Origin: Methylobacterium sp. E-005
GTDB lineage: Bacteria; Pseudomonadota; Alphaproteobacteria; Rhizobiales; Beijerinckiaceae
NCBI RefSeq assembly: GCF_022829725.1
Contig: NZ_JAKSYG010000105.1
Location: 1 to 64,000, forward strand
DNA: 64,000 nucleotides
Direction of reading: 5' to 3'
Of the stretch, positions 12,521 to 21,621 are shown piece after piece. Under the pieces are notes generated by a model that was given only the letters and a program-made list of their open reading frames with translations, had not been told where the DNA came from and did no database searches. How positions within the stretch are numbered: position 1 is the stretch's first letter; each line of letters opens with the position of its first letter. The position numbers were made by a program, and so were the translations under genes.

Positions 12521-13534
12521 TCACACCCGGCAGGCCTCGAACCCCTCCCGGATCGTCGCCTCATCCAGGTTCCGGCCGATGAACACCACCCGGGACACCC
12601 GCTTCTCGTCCTGTCCCCAATCGCCCTGCACGTCCCCGTCGAGGATCATGTGGACGCCCTGGAAGACGAAGCGCTTCGGCTCGTTCGGGAAGGCCACGAT
12701 GCCCTTGCAGCGCAGGATGTCGGGCCCCTGAACCTGCGTCAGATTCGAGATCCAGGGCATGAATTTCTCCGGGTCCACCTCCCCGTCGATCTTCGCCGAG
12801 ATCGAGCGGATGTCGGAATCGTGGTGATGGTGATGCCCCTCCTCCAGGAAGTCGGGTTCCACCTCGAGGATGCGGTCGAGATCGAAGGCGTTGCGCTCCA
12901 GCACCGCGTCGAGGGGGACGGCGCAGTTCTGCGTGCGGTGGAGCTTGGCCAGGGGGTTGATGGCGCGGATCTCGGCCTCGACCCGGTCCAGGTCGGCCGG
13001 CGCCACGAGGTCGCTCTTGTTGAGCAGAATCACGTCCGCGAAGGCGATCTGGTTCTTCGCCTCGGGGGCGTCCTTCAGGCGGTCGGTGAGCCACTTGGCG
13101 TCCGCCACCGTCACCACGGCGTCGAGGCGGGCGGCCTCGCCCACGTCCTGGTCGACGAAGAAGGTCTGGGCCACCGGCGCCGGGTCGGCGAGGCCCGTGG
13201 TCTCGACGATGATCGCGTCGAACTTGCCCCGGCGCTTCACCAGCCCGTCCATGATCCGGATCAGGTCGCCGCGCACCGTGCAGCAGACGCAGCCGTTGTT
13301 CATCTCGAACACTTCCTCGTCGGCGCCGACCACGAGGTCGTTGTCGATGCCGATCTCGCCGAATTCGTTGACGATCACGGCGTATCGCTTGCCGTGATTC
13401 TCGGTGAGGATCCGGTTGAGGAGCGTGGTCTTGCCCGCACCGAGATAGCCGGTGAGCACGGTCACCGGGATCTTGCCGGAGGTCGATCCAGCTGGGACGC
13501 CGGTTTGGGCGGGAGCAGGGCTCGTGTCGGTCAT
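12521..13534 (-). CDS. COG0523/CobW-type metal-chaperone GTPase
   Basis: A 337-residue G3E-family P-loop GTPase. Visible motifs: Walker [13 protein letters not shown] at about 29-40, the metal-binding CVCC (Cys82, Cys84, Cys85) in [20 protein letters not shown] (switch region), NKSD for guanine recognition, and a run of five His near residue 235. The C-terminal CobW-C domain ends [16 protein letters not shown]. Such proteins deliver metal, often zinc, to client enzymes or support survival in zinc shortage. A Zur-like operator lies 53 bases upstream, which favours a zinc role over cobalamin synthesis. The ATG at 13534 is chosen because the upstream extension lacks any family similarity. Confidence 0.88.
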   Translation of the reverse strand: MTDTSPAPAQTGVPAGSTSGKIPVTVLTGYLGAGKTTLLNRILTENHGKRYAVIVNEFGEIGIDNDLVVGADEEVFEMNNGCVCCTVRGDLIRIMDGLVKRRGKFDAIIVETTGLADPAPVAQTFFVDQDVGEAARLDAVVTVADAKWLTDRLKDAPEAKNQIAFADVILLNKSDLVAPADLDRVEAEIRAINPLAKLHRTQNCAVPLDAVLERNAFDLDRILEVEPDFLEEGHHHHHDSDIRSISAKIDGEVDPEKFMPWISNLTQVQGPDILRCKGIVAFPNEPKRFVFQGVHMILDGDVQGDWGQDEKRVSRVVFIGRNLDEATIREGFEACRV

Positions 13535-13586
13535 GGCGAATCTTCGGGCTGTGACGGAGGATCGGGCCGGGCTGGGCCCACGACCG

Positions 13587-13603
13587 TTGTCATATTGTAA
13601 CAA
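13587..13603. promoter_or_regulatory. Candidate Zur operator upstream of the COG0523 gene
   Basis: The 17-base element TTGTCATATTGTAACAA is an imperfect inverted repeat with six of eight paired positions matching. It is strikingly AT-rich against its surroundings and resembles the alphaproteobacterial Zur box built on TGTTATAATATAACA. It sits 53 bases upstream of the GTPase start on the minus strand and 225 bases from the divergent efflux adaptor gene. Zur binding is an inference from motif and context. Confidence 0.5.
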
Positions 13604-13827
13604 ATCCCGGCAAAGGAAGACGGAGCCACACGGTTTCGCGACCGGGGCCGCCCATCGATTGCACGTTGGACAAGCTTTGCTCTAGGCACGCGGGGTCGCC
13701 GGGGAACATCCGCGCGATTCGCCACAGAAAAGCACCAGCGATCGCATTGATAGGGGTAGCGTTCCGCGCGAATCCTATCCGCTTGAGTCAGCCCGGTCTC
13801 TTCGTCCGGACGCAGAAGAACACGCCC

Positions 13828-15153
13828 ATGGACGCCCGAAACCCGCTGGAACAGGACGACACGACCCTGGCGCCGCCGCGCAGGCGCCGGTTGTCGGGTC
13901 CGCTCGTCATCGTTCTGCTCCTGGCAGCCCTGGGCGGCCTCGCCTTCGCCTTCCCGGATCGGGCCCGCGAGACGGCCTCGCATGTCGCCGGCTCGGTGAC
14001 CGGCCTGTTCGGCGGTTCGAGCAACCCCGATCCGGGCATCGACGCCGTGAAGGCCGGCCCGGTGGAGCGGGTGTTCCGGCCCTCCAAGGAGCAGCGCGCC
14101 GCCTTCGAGATCCTGCCGGTGGCCACGCAGGTGTTCCGGCCGGAGGGAGCCGCCGAAGGGCGCATCGCCCTCAACGACGACGACAACGTGCCGGTGGTCT
14201 CGCCCTATGCGGGCCGGGTGACCAAGGTGCTGGTCCGCGCGGGCGACGACGTGAAGGCCGGCGACGTGCTGCTGACGCTGGAGGCCACCGACATGGTCCA
14301 GGCGCAGAACGATTATCAGGCGGCGCTGAACAACCTCGGGAAGCAGCAGGCGCTGCTCAAGCTCGACCAGACCATCGCGCAGCGCCAGCAGGAGCTGTTC
14401 CAGGCCAAAGCCACGGCGCTCAAGGACTACCAGTCGGCCCAGAACGACGTCATCGCCGCCCAGAGCGACCTGAAGACCGCCGAGGCGGCGCTGGACGCGG
14501 TGAAGAACCGCCTGCGGCTCCTCGGCAAGACCGATTCCGAGATCGCCGCCTTCGAGAAGAAGGGCACGATGAGCCCGGAGACGCAGATCCGGGCGCCGAT
14601 CCCTGGCACGATCGTCCAGCGGAAGGTCGGCATCGGGCAATATCTCTCGGCCTCCAGCGATCCGGTCTTCGTGATCGGCGACCTGTCCACCGTCTGGCTC
14701 GTGGCCAACGTGCGCGAGAGCGAGATTCCGAAGATCCGGATCGGCCAGGAGGTCGAGGCGAAGGTCGCGGGCTTCGGCACACGGGTGTTCAAGGCCCGGG
14801 TGAACTACATGGCCTCCAGCCTCGATCCGGCGACGCGCCGGCTCGCCGTGCGCAGCGAGGTCGACAACCCCGACCGGGTGCTGCGGCCCGAGATGTTCGC
14901 CACCTTCACGATCATCACCGGCAAGGGCGAGCCGAGCCCGAGCATCCCGGCGGCGGCGATCGTGTACGAGGGCGACCGCACCCATGTCTGGGTGGCGCGG
15001 CCGGACGGCGCGGTCGAGGCGCGCGACATCAAGCTCGGGCTGATCAACGGCGACAGCGCCCAGGTTGTCGACGGGTTGAAGGCGGGCGAGCAGGTCGTGA
15101 CCCGCGGCGCCCTGTTCATCGACCGGGCCGCCTCCGGCGACAAGGCGTCCTGA
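13828..15153 (+). CDS. czcB: RND efflux periplasmic adaptor subunit (CzcB-like)
   Basis: A 441-residue membrane fusion protein. After a short cytoplasmic start there is one membrane anchor (LVIVLLLAALGGLAFAF), then the barrel-sandwich lipoyl halves (VVSPYAGRVTKVLVRAGDDV and later IRAPIPGTIVQRKVGIGQYL), separated by a long alpha-helical hairpin rich in Gln/Ala, then beta-barrel and membrane-proximal domains (SSLDPATRRLAVRSEVDNP). It links the inner-membrane pump to the outer-membrane channel. It lies 16 bases before the pump gene in the same operon. The sequence is closest in style to heavy-metal (HME) adaptors; the His-rich N-terminal metal site of classic CzcB is not seen. Confidence 0.85.
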   Translation: MDARNPLEQDDTTLAPPRRRRLSGPLVIVLLLAALGGLAFAFPDRARETASHVAGSVTGLFGGSSNPDPGIDAVKAGPVERVFRPSKEQRAAFEILPVATQVFRPEGAAEGRIALNDDDNVPVVSPYAGRVTKVLVRAGDDVKAGDVLLTLEATDMVQAQNDYQAALNNLGKQQALLKLDQTIAQRQQELFQAKATALKDYQSAQNDVIAAQSDLKTAEAALDAVKNRLRLLGKTDSEIAAFEKKGTMSPETQIRAPIPGTIVQRKVGIGQYLSASSDPVFVIGDLSTVWLVANVRESEIPKIRIGQEVEAKVAGFGTRVFKARVNYMASSLDPATRRLAVRSEVDNPDRVLRPEMFATFTIITGKGEPSPSIPAAAIVYEGDRTHVWVARPDGAVEARDIKLGLINGDSAQVVDGLKAGEQVVTRGALFIDRAASGDKAS

Positions 15154-15169
15154 GCGAGGATCCGGTCCG

Positions 15170-18100
15170 ATGAACGCGCTGATCGCCTTCTCGCTGCGCC
15201 AGCGCGTGCTGGTGGTTCTGCTGTTCGTGGTGATGCTGGGCATCGGCTACGGCGCCTACACGCAGCTCAACATCGAAGCCTATCCCGACCCGGTGCCGCC
15301 CCTGGTCGACGTGATCACCCAGAACCCGGGGCAATCCGCCGACGAGATCGAGCGCTACATCACGATTCCGCTGGAGGTCGCGCTCGCCGGCATCCCGAAC
15401 GCCCAGGTGGTGCGCACCATCTCGCTGTTCGGCCTGTCCGACGTGAAGGTGCAGTTCAACTACGAGTACACGTACGAGGAGGCGCTGCAGCGGGTGCTCA
15501 ACCGCCTGTCGCAGGCCCCATCCCTGCCGAACGGCGCCACGCCGCAGATCTCGCCGACGAGCCCCGTGGGCGAGATCATGCGCTACAAGCTGGTCGGCCC
15601 GGCGGGCTACTCGCCGATGGACATGAAGACCCTTCAGGACTGGGTGCTGCAGCGCCGGTTCAAGGCGATCCCCGGGGTGGTCGACGTGACCGCCTTCGGC
15701 GGCAAGGCCAAGGAATACGAGATCGCGGTCGACCTGAACCGCCTGCAGGCGCAGGGGCTGACCCTCGTCCAGCTGACCACGGCGCTGAACAACGCCTCGA
15801 TCAACGTCGGCGGGCAGACGCTGAATGTCGGCCAGCAATCGGCCGTGGTGCGCGGCATCGGCCTGATCCGCGACATGGACGACATCAAGGACACGATGAT
15901 CAGCCTCGTCAACGGCACGCCGGTGCTGGTGCGGGACGTGGCCGAGGTGCGCGTGTCGAACGCGCCGCGGCTCGGCATCGTCGGCCATGACGACCAGCCC
16001 GACGTGGTTGAGGGCATCGTGCTGATGACCCGCGGCGGCAAGAGCCTGCCGACCCTGGAACGGGTCGAGGCCGAGATCGACAAGATCAACAGCTCCACGA
16101 TCCTGCCGCCCGACGTGAAGATCGAGCGGATCTACGACCGGTCGGGCCTGATCCACACCACCACCCATACGGTGATGCACAACCTCGTCTTCGGCGTGGT
16201 GCTGGTCTTCGTGGTGCAGTGGCTGTTCCTGGGCTCGCTCACCAGCGCGATCATCGTGGCGGCGACGATCCCCTTCGCCCTGGGCTTCGCGATCCTGATC
16301 CTCGTGGTGCGGGGCGATTCGGCGAATCTGCTGTCCCTCGGCGCGATCGATTTCGGCCTGATCGTCGATGCCACCGTCATCATGGTCGAGAACGTCTTTC
16401 GCCACATCGCCGAGCCCGACCACGTGAAGGGCGAGGCGCCCCCGGCGGGGCTGACCGGGCGGCTCGGCACGATCGCGATCGCCGGCCGCGAGGTGAACCG
16501 GGCGATCTTCTTCTCGGCCACCATCATCATCGTCGGCTTCCTGCCGCTGTTCACGATGACGGGCGTCGAGGGCCACATCTTCGGGCCCATGGCCAAGACC
16601 TACGCGTACGCGCTGATCGGCGGCTTGCTCGCGACCTTCACGGTCTCGCCCGCCCTCTCGGCGCTGATGCTGCCTAAGAACCTGGAGGAGCGCGACACCC
16701 TGATCGTGCGGGTGCTGCGCGTCGGCCACGAGGCGGCCCTGCGCTTCGGCCTCCGGAATCGGGTCCTGGCGCTCGGCGTGATGCTGGCGGTGCTGCTCGT
16801 CTCGGGCCTCGCGGCGCGCAACCTCGGCCTGGAATTCCTGCCGCGGCTCGAGGAGGGCAACCTCTACGTGCGCGGCACCATGCCGGCCTCAATCTCGCTG
16901 GAGGCCGGCAACGCCTACGTCCAGCGCCTGCGCAAGATCTTCCAGGAAGTCCCGGAGGTCGTCACCGTGCTGTCGCACCAGGGCCGGCCGAACGACGGCA
17001 CCGACGCGACCGGCTTCTTCAACGTCGAGATCCTGGCGCCCCTGAAGCCGATCGACCAGTGGCGCAAGGGCCTCGACAAGGAGACCCTGATCGCCAACCT
17101 GAACAAGCAGCTGGAATCAGAGTTTCCGGGCATCGAGTTCAACTTCTCCCAGTATATCGAGGACAACGTCCAGGAGGCGGCCTCCGGGGTGAAGGGCGAG
17201 AACTCGGTCAAGATCTACGGCAGCGATCTCGCCCAGCTCACCAAGACCGCCAACGCCGTGAAGGCGGCGCTCGGCACCGTCCAGGGCATCACCGACCTGT
17301 CGGTGTTCGAGTCGCTGGGCCAGCCGACGGTGCGGATCGACGTCGACCGCCACAAGGCCGCCCGGTACGGCCTCTCGATCGGCGACGTGAACACCACGAT
17401 CCAGGCGGCGATCGGCGGCCAGACCGCGGGCGACCTCTACGAGTACGGCTCGGACCGGCACTTCCCGATGCGGGTGCGGCTGGCCAAGGAGTACCGCTCG
17501 TCGCTCGCCGGCATCCGCAACATCGCGGTCGGCGCCCAGAACCCCAACGGCGGCGTGATCCAGGTGCCGCTCTCCGAGATCGCCGATGTCGACCTCGTCT
17601 CGGGCGCCTCGTTCATCTACCGCGAGGATCAGGAGCGCTACATCCCGGTGAAGTTCTCGGTGCGCGGGCGCGACCTCGGCAGCGCGGTGATCGAGGCGCA
17701 GCGCAAGGTCGCCGATGCGGTGGACCTGCCGCCGGGCTACCGGCTGGAATGGGTCGGGCAGTTCACCAACCTGCAGGAGGCGGCGCACCGGCTGAGCCTC
17801 GTGGTGCCGATCACGCTGCTGCTGATCGCCCTGCTCCTCTACATCAACTTCTCCTCGGTGGCCGACATGCTGCTGACGCTGTCGGTGATCCCGATGGCGA
17901 TGATCGGCGGCATCTTCGCCCTGTCGCTGACCGGCACGCCGTTCTCGATCTCGGCGGCGATCGGCTTCATCGCCCTGTTCGGCATCTCGACCATGGAGGG
18001 CGTGATCCTGCTGGCCTACTACAACCAGCTCCTCGACGAGGGCTGGAGGAAGCAGGAGGCGGTCTGGCACGCCGCCGTGGTGCGCATGCGCCCGGTGATG

Positions 18101-18319
18101 ATGACCTGCGTGGCGGCCTGTGTCGGCCTCCTGCCGGCCGCCGTCTCAACCGGCATCGGTTCGCAGGTGCAGAAGCCCCTGGCGCTGGTGGTGGTCGGCG
18201 GCATCATCCTGGCGCCGAACCTGATCCTCGTGGTCGTGCCGGTGCTGATCTCCCTGTTCTCCCGGCGCAAGCCGAACCCGGACGCGCAGGCGCGGACAGA
18301 GCATCGGGCCGCCGCGTGA
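15170..18319 (+). CDS. czcA: Heavy-metal-type RND efflux pump (CzcA family)
   Basis: A 1049-residue RND transporter, normal length for the HME subfamily. The first helix starts right after MNALIAFSLRQR, followed by the first large periplasmic loop (LNIEAYPDPVPPLVDVITQN). Helix 4 carries IDFGLIVDATVIMVENVFRH, whose Asp residues form the proton relay typical of metal-exporting RND pumps. The second half repeats the pattern with the second periplasmic loop and five further helices (FIALFGISTMEGVILLAYYN). It uses the proton gradient to expel divalent cations such as Zn, Co, Cd or Ni from the periplasm; the ion cannot be read off. Operon order is adaptor, pump, outer-membrane factor. Confidence 0.9.
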   Translation: MNALIAFSLRQRVLVVLLFVVMLGIGYGAYTQLNIEAYPDPVPPLVDVITQNPGQSADEIERYITIPLEVALAGIPNAQVVRTISLFGLSDVKVQFNYEYTYEEALQRVLNRLSQAPSLPNGATPQISPTSPVGEIMRYKLVGPAGYSPMDMKTLQDWVLQRRFKAIPGVVDVTAFGGKAKEYEIAVDLNRLQAQGLTLVQLTTALNNASINVGGQTLNVGQQSAVVRGIGLIRDMDDIKDTMISLVNGTPVLVRDVAEVRVSNAPRLGIVGHDDQPDVVEGIVLMTRGGKSLPTLERVEAEIDKINSSTILPPDVKIERIYDRSGLIHTTTHTVMHNLVFGVVLVFVVQWLFLGSLTSAIIVAATIPFALGFAILILVVRGDSANLLSLGAIDFGLIVDATVIMVENVFRHIAEPDHVKGEAPPAGLTGRLGTIAIAGREVNRAIFFSATIIIVGFLPLFTMTGVEGHIFGPMAKTYAYALIGGLLATFTVSPALSALMLPKNLEERDTLIVRVLRVGHEAALRFGLRNRVLALGVMLAVLLVSGLAARNLGLEFLPRLEEGNLYVRGTMPASISLEAGNAYVQRLRKIFQEVPEVVTVLSHQGRPNDGTDATGFFNVEILAPLKPIDQWRKGLDKETLIANLNKQLESEFPGIEFNFSQYIEDNVQEAASGVKGENSVKIYGSDLAQLTKTANAVKAALGTVQGITDLSVFESLGQPTVRIDVDRHKAARYGLSIGDVNTTIQAAIGGQTAGDLYEYGSDRHFPMRVRLAKEYRSSLAGIRNIAVGAQNPNGGVIQVPLSEIADVDLVSGASFIYREDQERYIPVKFSVRGRDLGSAVIEAQRKVADAVDLPPGYRLEWVGQFTNLQEAAHRLSLVVPITLLLIALLLYINFSSVADMLLTLSVIPMAMIGGIFALSLTGTPFSISAAIGFIALFGISTMEGVILLAYYNQLLDEGWRKQEAVWHAAVVRMRPVMMTCVAACVGLLPAAVSTGIGSQVQKPLALVVVGGIILAPNLILVVVPVLISLFSRRKPNPDAQARTEHRAAA

Positions 18320-18453
18320 GCCGGCTCATAAGCAGGGTGCGGCTCGTTGCAGGCGCGCCACAACGGGCTGCCGGCGCGCGCCATCTGGGGACGGCTGCAT
18401 TGACTTGGACGGGCTCCGCGCCGCTCTACCACGATGGGGTTTCCGGGGGCGGA

Positions 18454-19989
18454 ATGGTGATGCGTGCGCCGAAACGGTGCGGACGGGCGGTGGCCGTGCT
18501 GGCCGCATCCCTGTCGCTATCGGCCTGCGCGGTCGGTCCGAACTACGTGCCGCCCGAGGTTCCGCCGGTCAGCCGCTACACCCGAGAGCCGCTGAAGAAC
18601 CCCTCGGCCGCCGATGCCGTCCGCACCCGGCAGGGCGGATCGGCCGACCAGAGCTTCGTGTCCGGTGCCGACATCCCGGGCCAGTGGTGGACCCTGTTCC
18701 ACTCGAAGGCGCTGAACCGCCTCGTCGAGCAGGCGCTCGCCAACAACCCGAACCTCGAAGCCGCCCAGGCCGCGCTGCGCATCGCCCAGCAGAACGTGCT
18801 GGCCCAGAAGGGCACGCTCTATCCGAGCCTGACCGCGACCCCGCAGATCCAGGGCGCCCTGGCGCCGGGCCTCGACCTGCAATCGCCCCTGCAGAACCAG
18901 GCCCAGTACCTCTACAGCCTCTCCACCCCGCAGGCGGTCGTCTCGTACAATCCGGACGTGTTCGGCGGAAATCGCCGCCAGATCGAATCGCTCGAGGCCA
19001 CCACCGAGAACCAGCGCTTCCAGCTGGAGGCCGCCTATCTCAGCCTCACCGGCAACGTCGTCGCCGCCGCGATCCAGGAGGCGTCCCTGCGGGCGCAGAT
19101 CGAGGCGACCCGCCGGGTCATCCAGGCGCAGACCGAGATCCTGCAGCTCTACAACAAGCAGCTCTCGCTCGGTCAGATCGCGGGCGCCGACGTGGTGCAG
19201 CAGCAGGCGGCGCTGGCCCTGTCCCAGCAGCTCCTGCCGCCGCTGGAAAAGGCGCTGGCGCAGCAGCGCAACCTGCTCACCGCGCTGGCTGGCCGGCTGC
19301 CCTCGGACGAGGTCAGCGAGACCTTCGAGCTCTCGGCCCTGCGGCTTCCGACCAAGCTGCCCGTCAGCCTCCCCTCGCGGCTGGTGCAGCAGCGTCCGGA
19401 CGTGAAGGCGGCCGACGCGCTGGTCCAGCAGGCGAGCGCGAATGTCGGCGTCGCCCTGGCCAACCGCCTGCCGCAGTTCAGCCTGACGGCGACCGGCGGT
19501 TCCAGCTCCACGCGGATCGCGCAGGTGACCAATCCGGGAGCCGCGTTCTTCACGATCATCGGGCAGGCCACGGCGCCGATCTTCGATGCCGGCACGCTGT
19601 TCCGGCGCCAGCGGGCGGCGGAGGAATCGCTCACCCAGGCGGAGGCGCAGTACAAGGCGACGGTGATCACCGCCTTCCAGAACGTCGCCGATGCCCTGCG
19701 GGCGCTCCAGGCCGACGCAAAGGCGGTGGCCGCCGCCGATGCCGCGGTCAGCGCCACGAACCAGAGCCTCGGGCTGATCCGCAAGCAGTACACCGCGGGG
19801 GCGGTCACGTCCTCGCAGGTGCTGATCGCGCAGCAGGGCTATCTCTCGGCGCTGATCACCTCGGCGGGCGCCCGCGCCACGCAATACGCCGACACGGCGG
19901 CCCTGTTCGTGGCCCTCGGCGGCGGGTGGTGGAACCGCGCCGACGTGGCGCCGCCCCCGCCCGAGAAGGATCCGCTGAAGATCCTGTGA
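18454..19989 (+). CDS. Outer-membrane efflux lipoprotein (TolC/NodT family)
   Basis: A 511-residue outer-membrane factor. It begins with a lipoprotein signal ending in the lipobox LSAC, immediately followed by AVGPNYVPPEVP, the hallmark of NodT-type lipoproteins. Two OEP repeats follow, with long Gln/Ala-rich helices (EAAQAALRIAQQNVLAQKG and RAAEESLTQAEAQYKATV). It forms the trimeric exit duct for the pump encoded 134 bases upstream. The reading frame is open far upstream through the pump gene, but only the ATG at 18454 gives a signal peptide. It is of NodT rather than CzcC style, so this tripartite set is a mixed type. Confidence 0.88.
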   Translation: MVMRAPKRCGRAVAVLAASLSLSACAVGPNYVPPEVPPVSRYTREPLKNPSAADAVRTRQGGSADQSFVSGADIPGQWWTLFHSKALNRLVEQALANNPNLEAAQAALRIAQQNVLAQKGTLYPSLTATPQIQGALAPGLDLQSPLQNQAQYLYSLSTPQAVVSYNPDVFGGNRRQIESLEATTENQRFQLEAAYLSLTGNVVAAAIQEASLRAQIEATRRVIQAQTEILQLYNKQLSLGQIAGADVVQQQAALALSQQLLPPLEKALAQQRNLLTALAGRLPSDEVSETFELSALRLPTKLPVSLPSRLVQQRPDVKAADALVQQASANVGVALANRLPQFSLTATGGSSSTRIAQVTNPGAAFFTIIGQATAPIFDAGTLFRRQRAAEESLTQAEAQYKATVITAFQNVADALRALQADAKAVAAADAAVSATNQSLGLIRKQYTAGAVTSSQVLIAQQGYLSALITSAGARATQYADTAALFVALGGGWWNRADVAPPPPEKDPLKIL

Positions 19990-20018
19990 CGTCGCCCGGA
20001 TGGCTCCAGCCGTGGTTT

Positions 20019-20081
20019 CGAAAGGTCGAGACCTTTCGCGGGTCCAGGGCGGAGCCCTGGAGTCCTTCAGGGCTCCGCCCT
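20019..20081. repeat. Double hairpin intergenic repeat
   Basis: Two strong hairpins lie between convergent genes. The first, 20019-20038, pairs CGAAAGGTC with GACCTTTCG around a GA loop. The second, 20046-20081, has a perfect 14-base stem (AGGGCGGAGCCCTG with CAGGGCTCCGCCCT) and an 8-base loop. The following TAAAAA run is A-rich on the plus strand and T-rich only on the leading side of the minus strand, so it is not a textbook terminator for either gene. It looks like a REP-type intergenic element that may still stop or protect both transcripts. Confidence 0.6.
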
Positions 20082-20139
20082 AAAAACCCGCCAAACGGCA
20101 CGCCCTTTGGAATCCCGGAATCTGAAGTCAGACAGACCC

Positions 20140-20931
20140 TCACGCGTACATCGCGATGGCGTCCTGCAGCATCTGGTCGGCGGTGCTCATCACCTTGGTG
20201 TTGGCCGTGTAGGCCTGCTGGGTCTCGATCATCTTCGAGAACTGGTCCGCGATGCCGGCATTCGATTGCTCCACCGCACCGGCCTTCAGGGTCGCGCCGT
20301 TGAGGCCGTAGCTCGGCGTCTCGGACTGGCCGTTGGCCACGTAGGCGCCGCCGTCGAGGGAGGTCAGGTTCTCCTGCGTGCCGAACTGCGCCAGCGTCAG
20401 GGTGCCGAGCGGCACGGTGCTGCCATCCGCGGCGGTGCCCGTCATGGCGCCGGCTGAGGAGACCGACAGGTCCGCGAGGGTGTTGGCGCCGGTCGGCACC
20501 GTGACCGGCGCGGTCGCCGAGGGACCGGCGAACAGGTAGTAGCCGGCGCCGTTGACGAGGTAACCGTTGGCATCCGGGGTGAAGTCACCGCGCCGCGTGT
20601 AGGCGGTCTGGCCGGTGAAGGTCGGGCTCTGGTCGGTGCCTGTGTTGTCCCGGACGATGAAGTAGCCGTTGCCCGAGATGCCGAGGTTGGTCGAGACCCC
20701 GGTGGATTGCATCGTGCCCTGGATGCCGAGCGTGTCGCGCGTATTGCTCGCCACACCGCCCGATTGCTGCGGCCCGCGGCCGGTCTGCGCCAGCATGTCG
20801 GCGAAATGCGTCTCGGTGGTCTTGAAACCCGCCGTCTGCGTGTTGGCGATGTTGCCCGAGATGTTGTTGAGCGCAAGGGACTGGGCCGATGCGCCGGAAA
20901 TCGAGTTGGCGAGCGCGGCGTAGAGGCTCAT
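20140..20931 (-). CDS. Flagellar hook-basal body family protein (FlgE/FlgF-like)
   Basis: A 263-residue flagellar axial protein. The N-terminal rod motif (ALNNISGNIANTQTAGFKTT) and the C-terminal motif (QFSKMIETQQAYTANTKVMS followed by TADQMLQDAIAM) are the two coiled-coil ends common to rod and hook proteins. The middle has the hook-type phrase GISGNGYFIVRDN and TRRGDFTPDANGYLVNGAGY. It is much shorter than a full FlgE (about 400 residues), near FlgF/FlgG length. The start has GGAGA seven bases upstream. No other flagellar gene is in the window, so this is an orphan copy; whether it assembles in the flagellum is unknown. Confidence 0.85.
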   Translation of the reverse strand: MSLYAALANSISGASAQSLALNNISGNIANTQTAGFKTTETHFADMLAQTGRGPQQSGGVASNTRDTLGIQGTMQSTGVSTNLGISGNGYFIVRDNTGTDQSPTFTGQTAYTRRGDFTPDANGYLVNGAGYYLFAGPSATAPVTVPTGANTLADLSVSSAGAMTGTAADGSTVPLGTLTLAQFGTQENLTSLDGGAYVANGQSETPSYGLNGATLKAGAVEQSNAGIADQFSKMIETQQAYTANTKVMSTADQMLQDAIAMYA

Positions 20932-21026
20932 CGGGGTCTCCGTGCGTCGGAGCGGCGGGAATCATCCGACGGGACATCATAGGCGCGCGCTATGGTTAAC
21001 CGGCGGTGTGTTGCTGGTTTCGCAGA

Positions 21027-21116
21027 CGTCCTTGCGTGCAGCGAAGCAATCCCGTCTCGCGCCGCGGCTCCGAACGTCGCGCCGCCCTGGGCCGCTTCGC
21101 TGCGCGCGCGATGACG
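21027..21116. repeat. About 90-base inverted-repeat element, copy 1
   Basis: This stretch starts CGTCCTTGCGTGCAGCGAAG and ends GCTTCGCTGCGCGCGCGATGACG-like sequence, so its ends are imperfect inverted repeats of about 31 bases. It matches, in reverse orientation and with scattered changes, the element at 32698-32788. The layout resembles a MITE or large REP element without coding capacity. It lies in the 210-base gap upstream of the flagellar gene and downstream of yjbQ. Confidence 0.65.
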
Positions 21117-21141
21117 GCGCTGGTCGAACGGGCCGTGCCGG

Positions 21142-21621
21142 TCACCGGCCGATCACGCTCAACACGATCTCTCGCCGGTGCGGCCGGTCGCGGTGCTCGA
21201 TCAGGTAGATCCCCTGCCACGTGCCTAGCGCCAGCCGGCCATTGACCAGGGGTATGCTCAGCGCCGAATCGGTCACCAGGGTCCGGATATGGGCCGGCAT
21301 GTCGTCCGGCCCCTCGGCGCCGTGGACGTAGCCGGCGTGGCGCGGCGCGAACCCGTCGAGGGCGGTCATCAGGTCGGTCTGGACGTCGGGGTCCGCGTTC
21401 TCCTGGATGGTGAGCGAGGCCGAGGTGTGCCGGCAGAACACCGTCACCAGCCCGTCCCGGAGGCCGCTGTCGCGGACGAACGCCGATACCGCCTCGGTAA
21501 AGTCCGTAAACCCCTGCCCCGGCGTCGCGATGGTGAGCCGCCCACTGGCGTGGCGCTCGACCGCGCCCGCGGCGAGCGTCTCGACCGGACTGATCTTCCC
21601 CTGCCCTCTGCCCTGCCTCAT
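21142..21621 (-). CDS. YjbQ family protein (UPF0047, secondary thiamine-phosphate synthase-like)
   Basis: A 159-residue protein of the YjbQ/UPF0047 family. Family marks are VTVFCRHTSASLTIQENAD, the DGFAPRHAGYVHGAEGPDDM segment with conserved His residues, and the end GTWQGIYLIEHRDRPHRREI. Some members show weak thiamine-phosphate synthase activity, but the physiological role is not clear. The ATG overlaps the stop of the DNA ligase gene by four bases (ATGA), so it is the third member of a coupled set with a DNA ligase and an exonuclease. That association might hint at a nucleic-acid-related role, which is only a guess. Confidence 0.88.
   Translation of the reverse strand: MRQGRGQGKISPVETLAAGAVERHASGRLTIATPGQGFTDFTEAVSAFVRDSGLRDGLVTVFCRHTSASLTIQENADPDVQTDLMTALDGFAPRHAGYVHGAEGPDDMPAHIRTLVTDSALSIPLVNGRLALGTWQGIYLIEHRDRPHRREIVLSVIGR

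Noticed and set aside
17059..18453. 976-residue open frame running through the RND pump gene into the outer-membrane factor
   Set aside because: The part before 18454 is a Gly/Arg/Pro-rich out-of-frame reading of czcA. The real product starts at 18454, where a lipoprotein signal appears.
20046..20081. Hairpin as a rho-independent terminator
   Set aside because: No U-tract follows the stem in either direction (A-run on plus, and the T-run precedes the stem on minus). Listed as a repeat instead.
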